This document shows, piece by piece, positions 20,187-29,397 of a stretch of 64,000 nucleotides of DNA (positions are counted from its first letter, which is position 1; each line of letters starts with the position of its first letter). Origin of the DNA: G963422275 sp963422275 (lineage in GTDB: Bacteria; Pseudomonadota; Alphaproteobacteria; Rhodobacterales; Rhodobacteraceae); NCBI GenBank assembly GCA_963422275.1, contig OY729418.1:2356001-2420000 (forward strand), written 5' to 3'. The translations under genes and the position numbers were made by a program. The notes under the pieces are model-generated. The model was not told the DNA's origin. It made no database searches and saw only the letters and a list, made by a program, of their open reading frames with translations.

Positions 20187-20693
20187 ATGAAGATCAACGA
20201 ATTGCGCGACAATGCAGGCGCATCCAAGCGGCGGAAGAGAGTCGGTCGCGGCTCCGGGTCGGGGCGCGGAGGGACATCGGGCCGTGGCATGAAGGGTCAA
20301 AAATCGCGCTCCGGGGTTGCTCTTGGTGGCTTCGAAGGTGGCCAGATGCCGCTCTACCAGCGGCTTCCGAAGCGCGGTTTCAACAATCCGAGCCGCAAGC
20401 GCTTCGCCGAAGTGAACCTCGGTGCCCTGCAGAAATTCATCGACGCTGGCAGTATCGATCCCGAGTCGGTGATCGACGAGAAGATACTGGTCGAATCGGG
20501 CCTCGTCAGAAGGCTTCGCGACGGGGTGCGAATTCTGGCGGGCGGGGAATTCGCTGCCAGCGTGGAAATCGTCGTTTCCGGTGCCTCGAGGCCGGCGGTC
20601 GCTGCCGTGGCCGCTGCCGGGGGGGTGCTCATGGTTGACCAAGAGAAAGCTTCCGGTCAGGACTTGCCGAAGCCAGAGTCGGCAACTAACTGA
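20187..20693 (+). CDS. rplO: 50S ribosomal protein L15
   Basis: L15 (168 residues) is a late-assembly 23S rRNA protein. It starts MKINELRDNAGASKRRKRVGRG, has the glycine-rich extension (GSGSGRGGTSGRGMKGQKSR) and the PLYQRLPKRGF motif. The start is ATG 20187 after GGGAGTGAAGTTGGA; the upstream open frame is a shadow. Confidence 0.97.
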   Translation: MKINELRDNAGASKRRKRVGRGSGSGRGGTSGRGMKGQKSRSGVALGGFEGGQMPLYQRLPKRGFNNPSRKRFAEVNLGALQKFIDAGSIDPESVIDEKILVESGLVRRLRDGVRILAGGEFAASVEIVVSGASRPAVAAVAAAGGVLMVDQEKASGQDLPKPESATN

Positions 20694-20765
20694 TAGGAAA
20701 GGGCCCAATCCACTTGGATGTGGTCCGTGCAAGCGGCCGCGAGGGGGCAAGAAAGGGTTTAGCAA

Positions 20766-22121
20766 ATGGTTTCGGCCGCCGAGCAGATGGCATCCAATCT
20801 AAGCTGGAGTTCCTTGGGAAAGGCCAAGGAACTCCGAAAGCGAATCCTCTTCGCGTTGGGATTGCTCATCGTGTACCGGATTGGCACGTTCATACCGGTG
20901 CCCGGCATCGATACGGCTGCCCTCAAGGAATTCATGGACGTCGCATCGACTGGCATCGGCGGCATGCTGAACATGTTCACTGGCGGGGCGATCGGTCGTA
21001 TGGGCGTGTTCGCGTTGGGCATCATGCCCTACATTTCCTCGTCCATTATCGTGCAACTGCTGGTTGCGATGGTGCCGCAACTCGAGCAATTGAAAAAGGA
21101 AGGCGAGCAGGGCCGCAAGAAAATCAACCAGTTCACGCGGTACGGCACCGTGCTGCTGGCATCGGGACAGGCGTATGGCTTGGCTGTAAGCCTCGAATCT
21201 GGTGGCTTGGCGACCGATCCAGGCTGGTATTTCAGGATTTCCTGCCTCATCACGCTCGTCGGCGGAACCATGTTCCTGATGTGGCTTGGCGAGCAGATCA
21301 CATCGCGCGGAATCGGGAACGGGATATCTCTCATCATCTTCACTGGCATCATCGCTGAAATCCCGGCTGCGCTTGCCCAGTTCTTCAGCCAGGGCAGGAC
21401 TGGCGCGCTTTCGCCTGCGATTATCATTGGCGTCATTGTCATGGTCGTGTTCGTAATTGGGTTCGTGGTGTTCATGGAGCGGTCGCTGCGCAAGATTCAC
21501 ATTCAGTACCCACGACGTCAGGTCGGATTGAAGATTTATGACGGCGGCACATCTCACCTTCCGATCAAGATCAATCCTTCCGGCGTGATCCCGCCGATCT
21601 TCGCTTCCTCGCTGCTGCTGCTTCCGACCACGATCACGACGTTCTCGGGTAGCACGACGAGTCCCATTCTATCGACAATTCTTGCCTATTTCGGGCCTGG
21701 CCAGCCTCTCTACCTGCTCTTCTTTGTGACGATGATCGTGTTCTTTGCCTACTTCTACACTGAAAACGTCTCGTTCAAGACGGAAGATGTTGCGGATAAC
21801 CTGAAGAACCAGAACGGGTTCATTCCCGGAATCAGGCCGGGTCAGAGAACCGCCCAGTATTTGGATTACGTGGTTACGCGAATCCTCGTGCTCGGCTCGG
21901 CATATCTTTCAGCCGTGTGCCTCCTGCCAGAAATTCTCCGTTCGCAGCTGGCCATACCGTTCTACTTCGGCGGAACGTCGGTGCTGATCGTCGTTTCGGT
22001 CACGATGGACACGATCAGCCAAGTGCAGTCCCATCTCCTGGCGCACCAGTACGAAGGGCTTATCGAGAAATCTCAGCTTCGCGGAAAACGCCGCAAGAGA
22101 TCTTCGAAAACCAGCCGATGA
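20766..22121 (+). CDS. secY: Preprotein translocase subunit SecY
   Basis: SecY (451 residues) is the channel subunit of the Sec translocon in the inner membrane. It has about ten hydrophobic segments and the family signatures GIMPYISSSIIVQLL (near residue 80) and the later cytoplasmic FIPGIRPGQRT block. The plug-region motif NMFTGGAIGRMGVFALG precedes the first signature. The stop overlaps the adk start (ATGA), so adk is translationally coupled. Confidence 0.98.
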   Translation: MVSAAEQMASNLSWSSLGKAKELRKRILFALGLLIVYRIGTFIPVPGIDTAALKEFMDVASTGIGGMLNMFTGGAIGRMGVFALGIMPYISSSIIVQLLVAMVPQLEQLKKEGEQGRKKINQFTRYGTVLLASGQAYGLAVSLESGGLATDPGWYFRISCLITLVGGTMFLMWLGEQITSRGIGNGISLIIFTGIIAEIPAALAQFFSQGRTGALSPAIIIGVIVMVVFVIGFVVFMERSLRKIHIQYPRRQVGLKIYDGGTSHLPIKINPSGVIPPIFASSLLLLPTTITTFSGSTTSPILSTILAYFGPGQPLYLLFFVTMIVFFAYFYTENVSFKTEDVADNLKNQNGFIPGIRPGQRTAQYLDYVVTRILVLGSAYLSAVCLLPEILRSQLAIPFYFGGTSVLIVVSVTMDTISQVQSHLLAHQYEGLIEKSQLRGKRRKRSSKTSR

Positions 22122-22771
22122 ACATCGTCCTGCTCGGTCCGCCAGGTTCCGGAAAGGGAACGCAAGCCAAGAAACTGGTGCGGGAGCGGAACATGATTCA
22201 GCTCTCGACTGGTGACATGCTCCGAGACGCCCGGAAATCCGGCACTGCACTTGGTGACCGAGTTGCGGCGATAATGGATGTCGGCGAACTTGTCACCGAC
22301 GAGATTGTCGTGTCGCTCATTGGTGAGCGGCTGTCCGGAGACCGTCGGGGCGGGTTCATTTTCGACGGTTTTCCTCGCACCTTGCCTCAAGCTGACGCGC
22401 TTGAGGAACTCCTGACGGCATCCGGCACGGCACTCGACGCCGCGGTGGAGTTGTTTGTCGAGAGCGAAGTGCTGGTTGACCGCATAACCGGACGCATCTC
22501 CTGCGGAAACTGCGGCGCAGTCTACCATGTTCGGAACAATCCGCCGGCCAGCGAGGGCGTGTGCGACAACTGCGGTGCGCGGGACCTGCGGCATCGAGCC
22601 GACGACAACGAGGAATCTCTGCGAACGCGCCTGCTTGAATACTATCAGAAGACGGCGCCACTGCTTGGTTACTACCACAGGGCGGGGCTTCTCCGCCGCG
22701 TCGAGTGCGTCGGCAACGCTGTAGAGGTCGCAACGGCAGTCGGGATGGCACTTGCCGCGGTCAAAGGTTGA
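22118..22771 (+). CDS. adk: Adenylate kinase
   Basis: Adenylate kinase (217 residues) interconverts ATP, AMP and two ADP. The P-loop GPPGSGKGT is at residues 8-16, the GFPRT motif binds AMP, and the LID domain has four cysteines (CGNC and CDNC), so it is the long, zinc-type form common in alphaproteobacteria. The start overlaps the secY stop. In related genomes rpsM follows directly; here a large accessory segment follows instead. Confidence 0.98.
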   Translation: MNIVLLGPPGSGKGTQAKKLVRERNMIQLSTGDMLRDARKSGTALGDRVAAIMDVGELVTDEIVVSLIGERLSGDRRGGFIFDGFPRTLPQADALEELLTASGTALDAAVELFVESEVLVDRITGRISCGNCGAVYHVRNNPPASEGVCDNCGARDLRHRADDNEESLRTRLLEYYQKTAPLLGYYHRAGLLRRVECVGNAVEVATAVGMALAAVKG

Positions 22772-22974
22772 TTGCGACCTTTCCTGCTCCGGCAATGACA
22801 CAGCGGCAAAACCGAATTCCGGCGGAACGGTCATTTGCCTCCAGATTCTTGAAGACATTGTCTGTTCCCTGATCAAGCCAGAAGCGAAGATTCGGGCAGA
22901 TGCGCGCATCTTTGATCTCCGGGGTCGGCACGTGAGCGCGTCTGTGCTCGCAACTTCGTTGTATTGGCATTGGC
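22772..22974. other. Gap after adk, no gene seen
   Basis: No credible reading frame, RNA gene or clear terminator was found. This marks the left edge of the island that separates adk from rpsM. Confidence 0.5.
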
Positions 22975-23341
22975 TCAATTCGCGAATTGCAGGCTTGGCG
23001 ATGGGCGCTTGCCGAGCGTGGCGAGATGGAGCCGCCTCAAATGGTTGTCAGGACATTTGGCGGCGCTGGCCGTCCGGATGCGCAGGGGGCCCCGCACCCG
23101 CTCGGCGGGCGGGCCGGTGGCAACCAGTGTCGATGCCCGTTGCGCGAGAGGCCGCGCTTGCGCACCTTGCCGCTGCGGACAGCGGTTCAGTCTCCGCTCG
23201 CCCTTGCGCGCTCTTGAACGCGAAGGTCTCGTCGGTCTCGACAATCCCGGCGAGCCGGCCCGACACCTGCTGAACCGCCGCCGGGAAGCGGTGGTTCAGC
23301 GAAATGCCGCGCTCGGCGCAATCCCACACCGCCGTCAGCTC
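22975..23341 (-). pseudogene. ISXO2/IS1595-type transposase relic
   Basis: Read on the minus strand, one frame gives LNHRFPAAVQQVSG and then RLAGIVETDETFAFKS, the N-terminal side and first-aspartate block of an ISXO2-like DDE transposase. A second frame then gives RKGERRLNRCPQRQGAQARP, the basic segment that follows it. The frame change and missing ends show it is dead. The 53232-53512 relic has the matching block (RFPDSVRQTPDRLARVVGADETF), and 63720-63790 has the RFLEAVRQAPARFAG part, so a small relic family exists. Confidence 0.65.
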
Positions 23342-23344
23342 ACC

Positions 23345-23911
23345 GATGCTCGGAAACCGATTTGCTGGCCATGCCCGCGAATTGCAAATTGAGCCTTGGC
23401 ATTTATTGCTTCGCTCTTCATGAAACCGGGCCGGTCTCGATCACTTGTCGGTCGATTGCACCGAAAATGTGCGTTTCGAATCATCCCGTCCTTGGTTATG
23501 GCGGTTTTCAGAGCAAGTGCCTGTCATGGAGTTGCCTTCGGGGCAATCAGTCCTTGGACCGTCAATGCACTTCGCTTCGACGATATACCCAATTGCAAAT
23601 TCTTTAGAATACCAGATTTGCGCTCGACCGCTTTCGATTTGCTTGCACAGCCCTGACAGAATCGGGCAGCCTTGATCTTCCCTGTTGCAGAAACCATGAT
23701 CTGCCCGACTGCCAATGTCGAAAGATCTTCAAGCGTATCAGAATATCGCGACCTCGAAAACGTCTCGCGCTTCGTCCGAAGTGCCGCAGGCATCCAGCCA
23801 ATGCCCTTTTTCCTGCTCGTCGCAGCATGACTTTCAGGGACAGGCAAGCAGGGATAATAATGCCGAATCGCCAAGGAATCGGCATTGTGCGCGATGTGGA
23901 GTGCCCGGAGT
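23345..23911. other. Gene-poor segment before the GntR gene
   Basis: Only short frames are open on both strands, including one of 116 codons on the minus strand (23524-23874) with no recognisable motif and no good ribosome site. I treat the segment as decayed or non-coding DNA. Confidence 0.4.
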
Positions 23912-24646
23912 TCAGATGTTTCCGAAAGTCCGTTTCACTTGATTCCATGCGTCACCCAAATGCTCACGGAGCATGTCTTCCGCCGCGTCGGGGTCACGCG
24001 CAAGGATAGCGTCGAATATTGCCGTATGAGCCTTGAAATTTGCCCGATTCCGATCCAGAAGACGCGGCATTTGCAGCCATTGCGGCGACAGCCAAGCCGT
24101 ATAAGCCCTGTGAATCGCGGGCAGGACAGGGTTTCGCGGCACCTTGTACAGCACAGCATGAAATTTGATGTCGGTCTGATAGAACAGCTCGCTGTCCTGA
24201 ATCACCTTCCCGTTCTCCGCAAGTGCCTGCCTCATTTCATCGATGATGTCCTTTCCCGCCACCTCCGCTGCTTGACGGGCCAGTGAAGCCTCGATCATGA
24301 TCCTCGTATCGAAGAGATTTCTTACCCCGCCAGGTTGGTTCAGCAGTCGCGCAACAACGTTTTCCACGGTCTCGAAGGCGCTGTCGAAACCGGGCTTGCG
24401 CACAACGGGACGGTAGCGCGGTCGCGCCGTCACGAGCCCTCGTTTCGCCAATGCCTGCACCGCCTCGCGCACAACAGTACGGCTGACACCGTAGGTTTCT
24501 ACAATTTCGCGTTCCGGCGGCAACGGGTCGTTGTCGCGAAGGACTCCAGAATTGATCATGTCTGCGAACTGTTGAAACAGGTCATCAGCGGCTCTTCTGT
24601 CCTTTGCGCTACTGGGCCGAGGCGGTTCGTCAAGTGCATTTTTCAT
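23912..24646 (-). CDS. GntR-family regulator, FadR subfamily
   Basis: The protein (244 residues) has an N-terminal winged helix-turn-helix (about residues 22-80, with PPEREIVETYGVSRTVVREAVQAL) and a helical FadR-type effector domain with acidic and histidine residues that often bind a metal and an organic acid. It is transcribed away from the dehydratase-dehydrogenase-TRAP genes that follow on the plus strand. Two sites with the FadR-subfamily pattern (TGGT-N3-AC) lie at the dehydratase promoter and upstream of dctP, so it is the obvious local regulator. No such site was seen upstream of its own gene. The effector is unknown, probably the sugar acid or a breakdown product. Confidence 0.92.
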   Translation of the reverse strand: MKNALDEPPRPSSAKDRRAADDLFQQFADMINSGVLRDNDPLPPEREIVETYGVSRTVVREAVQALAKRGLVTARPRYRPVVRKPGFDSAFETVENVVARLLNQPGGVRNLFDTRIMIEASLARQAAEVAGKDIIDEMRQALAENGKVIQDSELFYQTDIKFHAVLYKVPRNPVLPAIHRAYTAWLSPQWLQMPRLLDRNRANFKAHTAIFDAILARDPDAAEDMLREHLGDAWNQVKRTFGNI

Positions 24647-25224
24647 AGTTCAACTCGCGAGTGATGGCGTGATTTTGCCGGCTAGTTGCGGGCATGTCAT
24701 TGAAAATAGACAGTCAGCCATTACAATACTTCAGGATGCGCTCGGTGCAATCTCGCAGTGCTCGGCAGATACCTTTGAAATCTCCTCCCCTCGCCGGCTT
24801 CTCGCCGCACAACAGCCTGCATTCCTTGTGGCGTTGCCCCAACAGCCCAGACGCGATTTCCGTGGGTTGCACCGGCTTTAGTTCGCCACAGGTGGGGATC
24901 AATCCTGAAACAGCTTCTGATCCATTCGCAAAACCTCCCAAACTCTAACTTTGGCTTGCGAATCACCAATTGAGCAGGACGGTTGCCTTTCAATTTTCCT
25001 GTTTGGCGGCAGCTTGGTGACGACACGGACCATGCCGAGTTGGATGTCATCGTCCCGCCCGGGGCATCGGTGCAAGGTTCTCTGGGCCGTTGCCCGGCCA
25101 AGTGCGCTGCCAGTCCTCATCCATTGTTACATCGATCTCACCCATTGCAACGCGTTCTCAATCGACCCGCGTGCAGCCGTCGGGAAACGCTAGGGCGTTA
25201 GCGCCGCGTTTATCGAACAGCAAA
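24647..25224. other. Gene-poor segment
   Basis: Only short overlapping frames without motifs are present on both strands. No promoter for the GntR gene was firmly identified within it. Confidence 0.4.
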
Positions 25225-25600
25225 GCGTTTCCGCTATCGCCCGTCCCTTGATCTCACGGATCGCCGCGACCCTTCCAACTGCAACCAGCCGATGTCGGTG
25301 CAAACCGCCGCCGTCTGTATCCCGATGCGCCTGTGTCCTGCACTTGGGCACTTGAAAGCGCTCAGGCTCTCCGCGTTCTCCGGACCTTCAAGGCGGCTCG
25401 CATCGTATCGAGGGGGCCTTGGCTGTCCTTCAGCGATAGAGTGCCGTGGCTGGGGGGGCGTTTGGTACAGCCTGCGGCCAGCCGGACCTGTGCCGACTGA
25501 AGATCGTACCGACCGACCGCGGCGAATAAGTCGGAGAACGCGTCGCGGTTCGGGATTCCGCGCTGGCCTCGCGAAGGCAGCGCGAAAACGGTTCCCTGCT
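25225..25600 (-). pseudogene. ISAs1-type transposase relic
   Basis: The minus strand at 25458-25595 reads RGIPNRDAFSDLFAAV followed by DLQSAQVRLAAG, the N-terminal signature of ISAs1-family transposases (a GIPSHDTF-type motif and the following helix). Downstream frames are broken. The segment around 25231-25310 also resembles 47804-47920, where another ISAs1 relic lies. Ends cannot be placed. Confidence 0.6.
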
Positions 25601-25764
25601 CTCCTCGCATCTCTGCAGGCCGCCACATCCCCTTGCCGCCGGAAATTCTGCATGATGCCTGCCTCTGCGTTGTTGCTTGCTGGCACATTGCGTCACCGGC
25701 GAGAAAGGAAAGCCAGAAGTTTTCAAAAGCGATTGCCCTGCCAATGGAGCCTTTTTTATTGACA

Positions 25765-25793
25765 TTCACATGCAATTATGTGAGTGATACAAT
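25765..25793 (+). promoter_or_regulatory. Sigma70-type promoter of the dehydratase operon
   Basis: TTCACA (25765-25770, five of six to TTGACA) and TACAAT (25788-25793, five of six to TATAAT) are 17 bases apart. A FadR-type operator begins two bases after the -10 box. The dehydratase start codon lies 95 bases further on. Confidence 0.65.
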
Positions 25794-25794
25794 G

Positions 25795-25809
25795 TTTGGT
25801 CATACAAAA
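25795..25809 (+). promoter_or_regulatory. Candidate GntR/FadR operator, site 1
   Basis: The sequence is TTTGGT-CAT-ACAAAA, an imperfect inverted repeat containing the FadR-subfamily pattern TGGT-N3-AC. It covers the expected transcription start of the dehydratase promoter, a position typical for repression. Both arms are identical to those of site 2 at 29322-29336 read on the other strand. Confidence 0.65.
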
Positions 25810-25887
25810 AGTACGCAATGCTGTGGATCGAAACCCGCATCAGCTTGGGGTAACCGTGAATCAGGGACGTGCGGACCGGAGAAGTGA

Positions 25888-26988
25888 ATGTCAGAAATTG
25901 CACAGGTTGAAGTGCGCCTCTTTGAGGTTCCTTTGGATGAGGTTCTGACTGACGCCGTCCATGGAGATCACACACATTTCGAGATTGTCACTGCGGTAAT
26001 TCGGTTGCAAGATGGGTGCGAAGGTGTGGGGTACACCTACACGGGGGGGAAGGGCGGACGTGCGATCTGGGCAATGATCGAGCATGACCTCGCACTGTTC
26101 CTCGTCGGGAGCGACGCGACCGACATCGAGAAACTGCACGATGCGATGCAGATGTACGTACATTACGTGGGGCGAGGAGGCATCGCCTCGTTCGCGATAT
26201 CCGCTCTGGACATCGCGCTTTGGGATATCCGTTGCAAAAAGGCTGGCCAACCGCTCTGGTGCATGGCCGGAGGGATTTCGAACCGTTGCAACGCCTATGC
26301 GGGTGGAATTGATTTGAACTTTCCGCTACCGAAGTTGCTTGATTCGGTTCGCGGTCACATAGGACGCGGATTCAACGGCGTGAAGATCAAAGTGGGCCGG
26401 CCAACGCTTGATGAGGACGTGGCGCGGGTGAAAGCGGTGCGTGAGCTCGTCGGCAGGGACATTGCCTTCATGGTCGATGCGAATTGCTCAATGGACGTGG
26501 ACCGGGCAATCGCCGCTGCTGAGGCATTCAAGCCTTACGACATCCTGTGGTTCGAGGAGCCGACGATTCCGGATGACTGTTCGGGGTATGTTCAAATTGC
26601 CGCTTCGACCGGCATGCCGCTTGCTACGGGAGAGAACCTTCACACAATTCATGAGTTTAGGTGCGCGCTCGCCGCGGGCGGGCTGGCGTATATCCAGCCT
26701 GATGCGTCTAACTGCGGCGGCATTACAGGCTGGCTGCGCACGGCGGAACTCGCGCGGAAACACGGAATTCCAGTTTGCAGCCACGGGATGCATGAACTGC
26801 ATGTAAGCTTGGTTGCTGCGCAACCAAACCCCGGGTGGCTAGAGGTACATGCGTTTCCCATCGACAGATACACGATGCGTCCACTGGTGATCGAGAATCA
26901 TCTGGCCGTTGCTCCGAACGTTCCTGGAACTGGGGTGACATTCGACTGGGAAGCACTGAACGAGAAATGTGCAGGGTGGCCAGAATGA
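25888..26988 (+). CDS. Mandelate racemase-type acid-sugar dehydratase (enolase superfamily)
   Basis: The protein (366 residues) has the N-terminal capping domain and TIM barrel of the mandelate racemase subgroup. All catalytic positions are present: Lys166 and Lys168 (KIK), metal ligands Asp197, Glu223 and Glu249, and the Asp272-His299 dyad. The numbering is offset by two from mandelate racemase, so spacing is conserved. Such enzymes abstract the proton next to a carboxylate; in this gene context dehydration of an aldonic or aldaric acid to a 2-keto-3-deoxy acid is likelier than racemisation. It heads an operon with the alcohol dehydrogenase (ATGA overlap) and the SDR. The exact substrate cannot be read from the sequence. 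Confidence 0.9.
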   Translation: MSEIAQVEVRLFEVPLDEVLTDAVHGDHTHFEIVTAVIRLQDGCEGVGYTYTGGKGGRAIWAMIEHDLALFLVGSDATDIEKLHDAMQMYVHYVGRGGIASFAISALDIALWDIRCKKAGQPLWCMAGGISNRCNAYAGGIDLNFPLPKLLDSVRGHIGRGFNGVKIKVGRPTLDEDVARVKAVRELVGRDIAFMVDANCSMDVDRAIAAAEAFKPYDILWFEEPTIPDDCSGYVQIAASTGMPLATGENLHTIHEFRCALAAGGLAYIQPDASNCGGITGWLRTAELARKHGIPVCSHGMHELHVSLVAAQPNPGWLEVHAFPIDRYTMRPLVIENHLAVAPNVPGTGVTFDWEALNEKCAGWPE

Positions 26989-28025
26989 CGCAAGGAGCAG
27001 CCAAGGCAGTCTACTATCGGGGAAACCGGTCTTTCGCCGTGGAACGGGTTGCTCCATGTCAGCCGGGGCCAGGCGAGGTGTCGATTCGCGTTGCCTACTG
27101 CGGAATTTGCGGAACCGACATGCATGTTTTCTGCGGAGCCATGGATGCGCGCGTTGGCCTGAACCGGATCGTCGGGCACGAAATGTCTGGAACGGTGCTG
27201 GTTGTAGGCGAGGGGGTCGAGGGACTGGTTCCGGGGCAGAAGGTCGTGGTCCGCCCGCTAGTTCACTGCGGCGTCTGCCCGGCCTGCTGTGCCGGGCAGA
27301 CGCACATATGCCACAACATGTGCTTCTTGGGGCTGGATGCCGACGGTGCCATGCAGGAGATTTGGACCGTGCCGATGCATACCGTGCACAGACTTCCCGA
27401 AGATATCCGCATGGATCACGCTGCGCTGATTGAGCCTGTGGCGGTTGCTTGCCATGACGTTCGTCTTTCCGGCCTGAGGAGCGGCGAGGACGTTGTTGTG
27501 ATCGGCGGCGGGCCGATCGGGATTCTCGTTGCCATGATAGCGCGCGACTCTGGAGGCGAGGTGGTGATATCGGAAGTGAGCTCGGAACGGCGAGCAATCG
27601 CTGGGCAGTTGGGATTTGATACCGTGGACCCCGCCCGCGAGGACTTGGCTGTCGAGATAGCTTCCCGAACCGGTGGCAAGGGTTCCGATGTGGTGTTTGA
27701 GGTTTCCGGTTCGCAGGCCGGGGTGGACGTGATGACGGCGGTCGCCGCGACACGGGGACGCATCATCATGGTCGCGATTCACGCAACCCGGCCGACGGTT
27801 GACCTGTTTCAGTTTTTCTGGCGCGAGCTGAAGCTTTTCGGGGTCAGGGTTTATGAACCGGAAGATTACGAAACGGCAATTGCTGCAGTCGCGGGCGACC
27901 GGGTTGGTGCTGACGTGATCATTACCGACGTCAACCCGTTGGAAGATATACAGTCGGCTTTCGATGCACTGGCCACGAGCCGGTCGGCGATGAAGAGTCT
28001 TGTCAGGGTGGGAGGCGAAGCATAG
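26985..28025 (+). CDS. Zinc-dependent alcohol dehydrogenase (MDR superfamily)
   Basis: The protein (346 residues) belongs to the threonine/sorbitol/butanediol dehydrogenase group. Catalytic-zinc residues are Cys42, His65 and Glu66; the structural zinc has Cys95, Cys98, Cys101 and Cys109. The nucleotide site is VIGGGPIG. The start overlaps the dehydratase stop (ATGA), so the two are translated together. It probably oxidises a hydroxyl of the same sugar acid or a derivative with NAD(P). The specific substrate is unknown. Confidence 0.9.
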   Translation: MTQGAAKAVYYRGNRSFAVERVAPCQPGPGEVSIRVAYCGICGTDMHVFCGAMDARVGLNRIVGHEMSGTVLVVGEGVEGLVPGQKVVVRPLVHCGVCPACCAGQTHICHNMCFLGLDADGAMQEIWTVPMHTVHRLPEDIRMDHAALIEPVAVACHDVRLSGLRSGEDVVVIGGGPIGILVAMIARDSGGEVVISEVSSERRAIAGQLGFDTVDPAREDLAVEIASRTGGKGSDVVFEVSGSQAGVDVMTAVAATRGRIIMVAIHATRPTVDLFQFFWRELKLFGVRVYEPEDYETAIAAVAGDRVGADVIITDVNPLEDIQSAFDALATSRSAMKSLVRVGGEA

Positions 28026-28030
28026 GCAAA

Positions 28031-28792
28031 TTGGCATTATTCGATCTGTCGGGGAAGGTTGCGCTAGTTACCGGCTGTCGGCGTGGAATCGGCCGTAGCA
28101 TGGCCGAGGCGCTGGCCAGTGCAGGTGCCGACATTGTCGGGGTCAGTGCCTCGCTGGAGCTGTCCGGCAGCGCAGTTGGGCAGTCCATCGCGGGGTTGGG
28201 ACGCAAGTTCAGTCCGTATCGGTGCGACCTTTCGGACCGTTGCGCCCTGAAAGCGTTGATCACTCGGCTGGCCGAAGACGGTGTCACGCCGGACATTCTC
28301 GTGAACAACGCCGGCACGATCAGGCGGATGCCGGCTGCGGAGCATCCAGACGACTTTTGGGATGTCGTCATCGAAGTGAATCTGTCCGCTCAGTTCATGC
28401 TTGCCCGTGAGATTGGCCGCGGCATGATCGGGCGCGGAGCGGGCAAGATCATCTTCGTTGCGTCGCTACTCACGTTTCAGGGAGGGATCAATGTCCCTGG
28501 ATATTCGGCGTCCAAAGGCGGCATCGGCCAGTTGACCAAGGCGCTCGCCAACGAATGGGCTGGCCGAGGCGTCAATGTCAATGCCATCGCGCCTGGATAC
28601 ATCGAGACCGATAACACAGAAGCGCTACGCAAGGACGCCGACCGCCATAATGCGATCCTTCAGCGCATTCCGGCAGGACGCTGGGGCAGACCCGAAGACT
28701 TCGCCGGGCCGGCGGTGTTCTTGGCGTCGGCCGCGTCGAACTATGTCAATGGCGAGATCCTAACCGTCGATGGAGGATGGATGGGCCGCTAG
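28031..28792 (+). CDS. kduD: SDR oxidoreductase similar to 2-deoxy-D-gluconate 3-dehydrogenase (KduD)
   Basis: The protein (253 residues) is a classical short-chain dehydrogenase: TGCRRGIG at 14-21, NNAG at 92-95, and the catalytic Ser145, Tyr158 and Lys162. The LFDLSGKVALVTG start, the SLLTFQGGINVPGYSASKGG segment and the AIAPGYIETDNTEALR block closely resemble KduD, which handles 2-keto-3-deoxy sugar acids from uronate breakdown. The start is TTG 28031 with a GGAGG site 15 bases upstream, a long spacing. It lies five bases after the alcohol dehydrogenase, so it is the third gene of the operon. KduD-like activity is inferred from similarity of motifs only. Confidence 0.85.
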   Translation: MALFDLSGKVALVTGCRRGIGRSMAEALASAGADIVGVSASLELSGSAVGQSIAGLGRKFSPYRCDLSDRCALKALITRLAEDGVTPDILVNNAGTIRRMPAAEHPDDFWDVVIEVNLSAQFMLAREIGRGMIGRGAGKIIFVASLLTFQGGINVPGYSASKGGIGQLTKALANEWAGRGVNVNAIAPGYIETDNTEALRKDADRHNAILQRIPAGRWGRPEDFAGPAVFLASAASNYVNGEILTVDGGWMGR

Positions 28793-29290
28793 GAGTCTGC
28801 CTGGGTGATGAAGGGTCGGGATTGAGGAACAATCGTGGAGCTGGCTGGGGGCAGGGTTTGGTTTTTGGGCTGGCCGGTGCCTCTGACGGAGGCCGCGCAG
28901 CAGAAATTGCCGAAAGTTCTGGGCAAGCCTGATCATAACGCCAGCTTGTGGGTACGCAAACAAGGTTAGCGTCGCCCGCCGTGTTTCAGGTGTTATACCA
29001 TGCTTCTGATGCCTAGTGGCGATGCAGATGTCGCGGTCTCCAGCATCCCGGAGTTGCATGGTGCTCCCGACAAGGGATACACCACCGCCACCGTTTCGAT
29101 CAGATAGGCTTGTTCATCAGCGACTATATTGCTTGGGACGAGGGTCCGGAAACGTAGAAGGCACGGTACCGCGCGCTACTTCCGGTGAATGGATGCAACG
29201 ACCCACTCGGCCGGACTGTGTCGTGGACCAAGCCCCTGCTCAGGAACGAAAAGCTTGGAAAATGCACAGCCCAGCGAATTATTTTCAATT
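28793..29290. other. Spacer between kduD and dctP
   Basis: No gene is seen. Short frames on both strands lack motifs. The right end of the longer gap holds the dctP promoter and operator. Confidence 0.45.
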
Positions 29291-29295
29291 GCTTG

Positions 29296-29324
29296 TTGTC
29301 TAGTTCCCTTCCAAATGCTATTTT
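29296..29324 (+). promoter_or_regulatory. Weak promoter candidate for dctP
   Basis: TTGTCT (29296-29301) and TATTTT (29319-29324) are 17 bases apart, but match the consensus poorly (three and four of six). It is supported mainly by the operator overlapping its -10 end, the same arrangement as at the dehydratase promoter. Confidence 0.4.
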
Positions 29325-29336
29325 TGTCATACCAAA
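29322..29336 (-). promoter_or_regulatory. Candidate GntR/FadR operator, site 2
   Basis: On the minus strand the site reads TTTGGT-ATG-ACAAAA, with both six-base arms identical to site 1 (25795-25809) and only the three central bases different. It lies 62 bases before the dctP start codon, at the putative promoter. Confidence 0.65.
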
Positions 29337-29397
29337 TGGGAATGGCCGATTTGGAAAGGGCGGCAAAAGCGCCAAAAATCGCAGTTAGGAGGACCAA

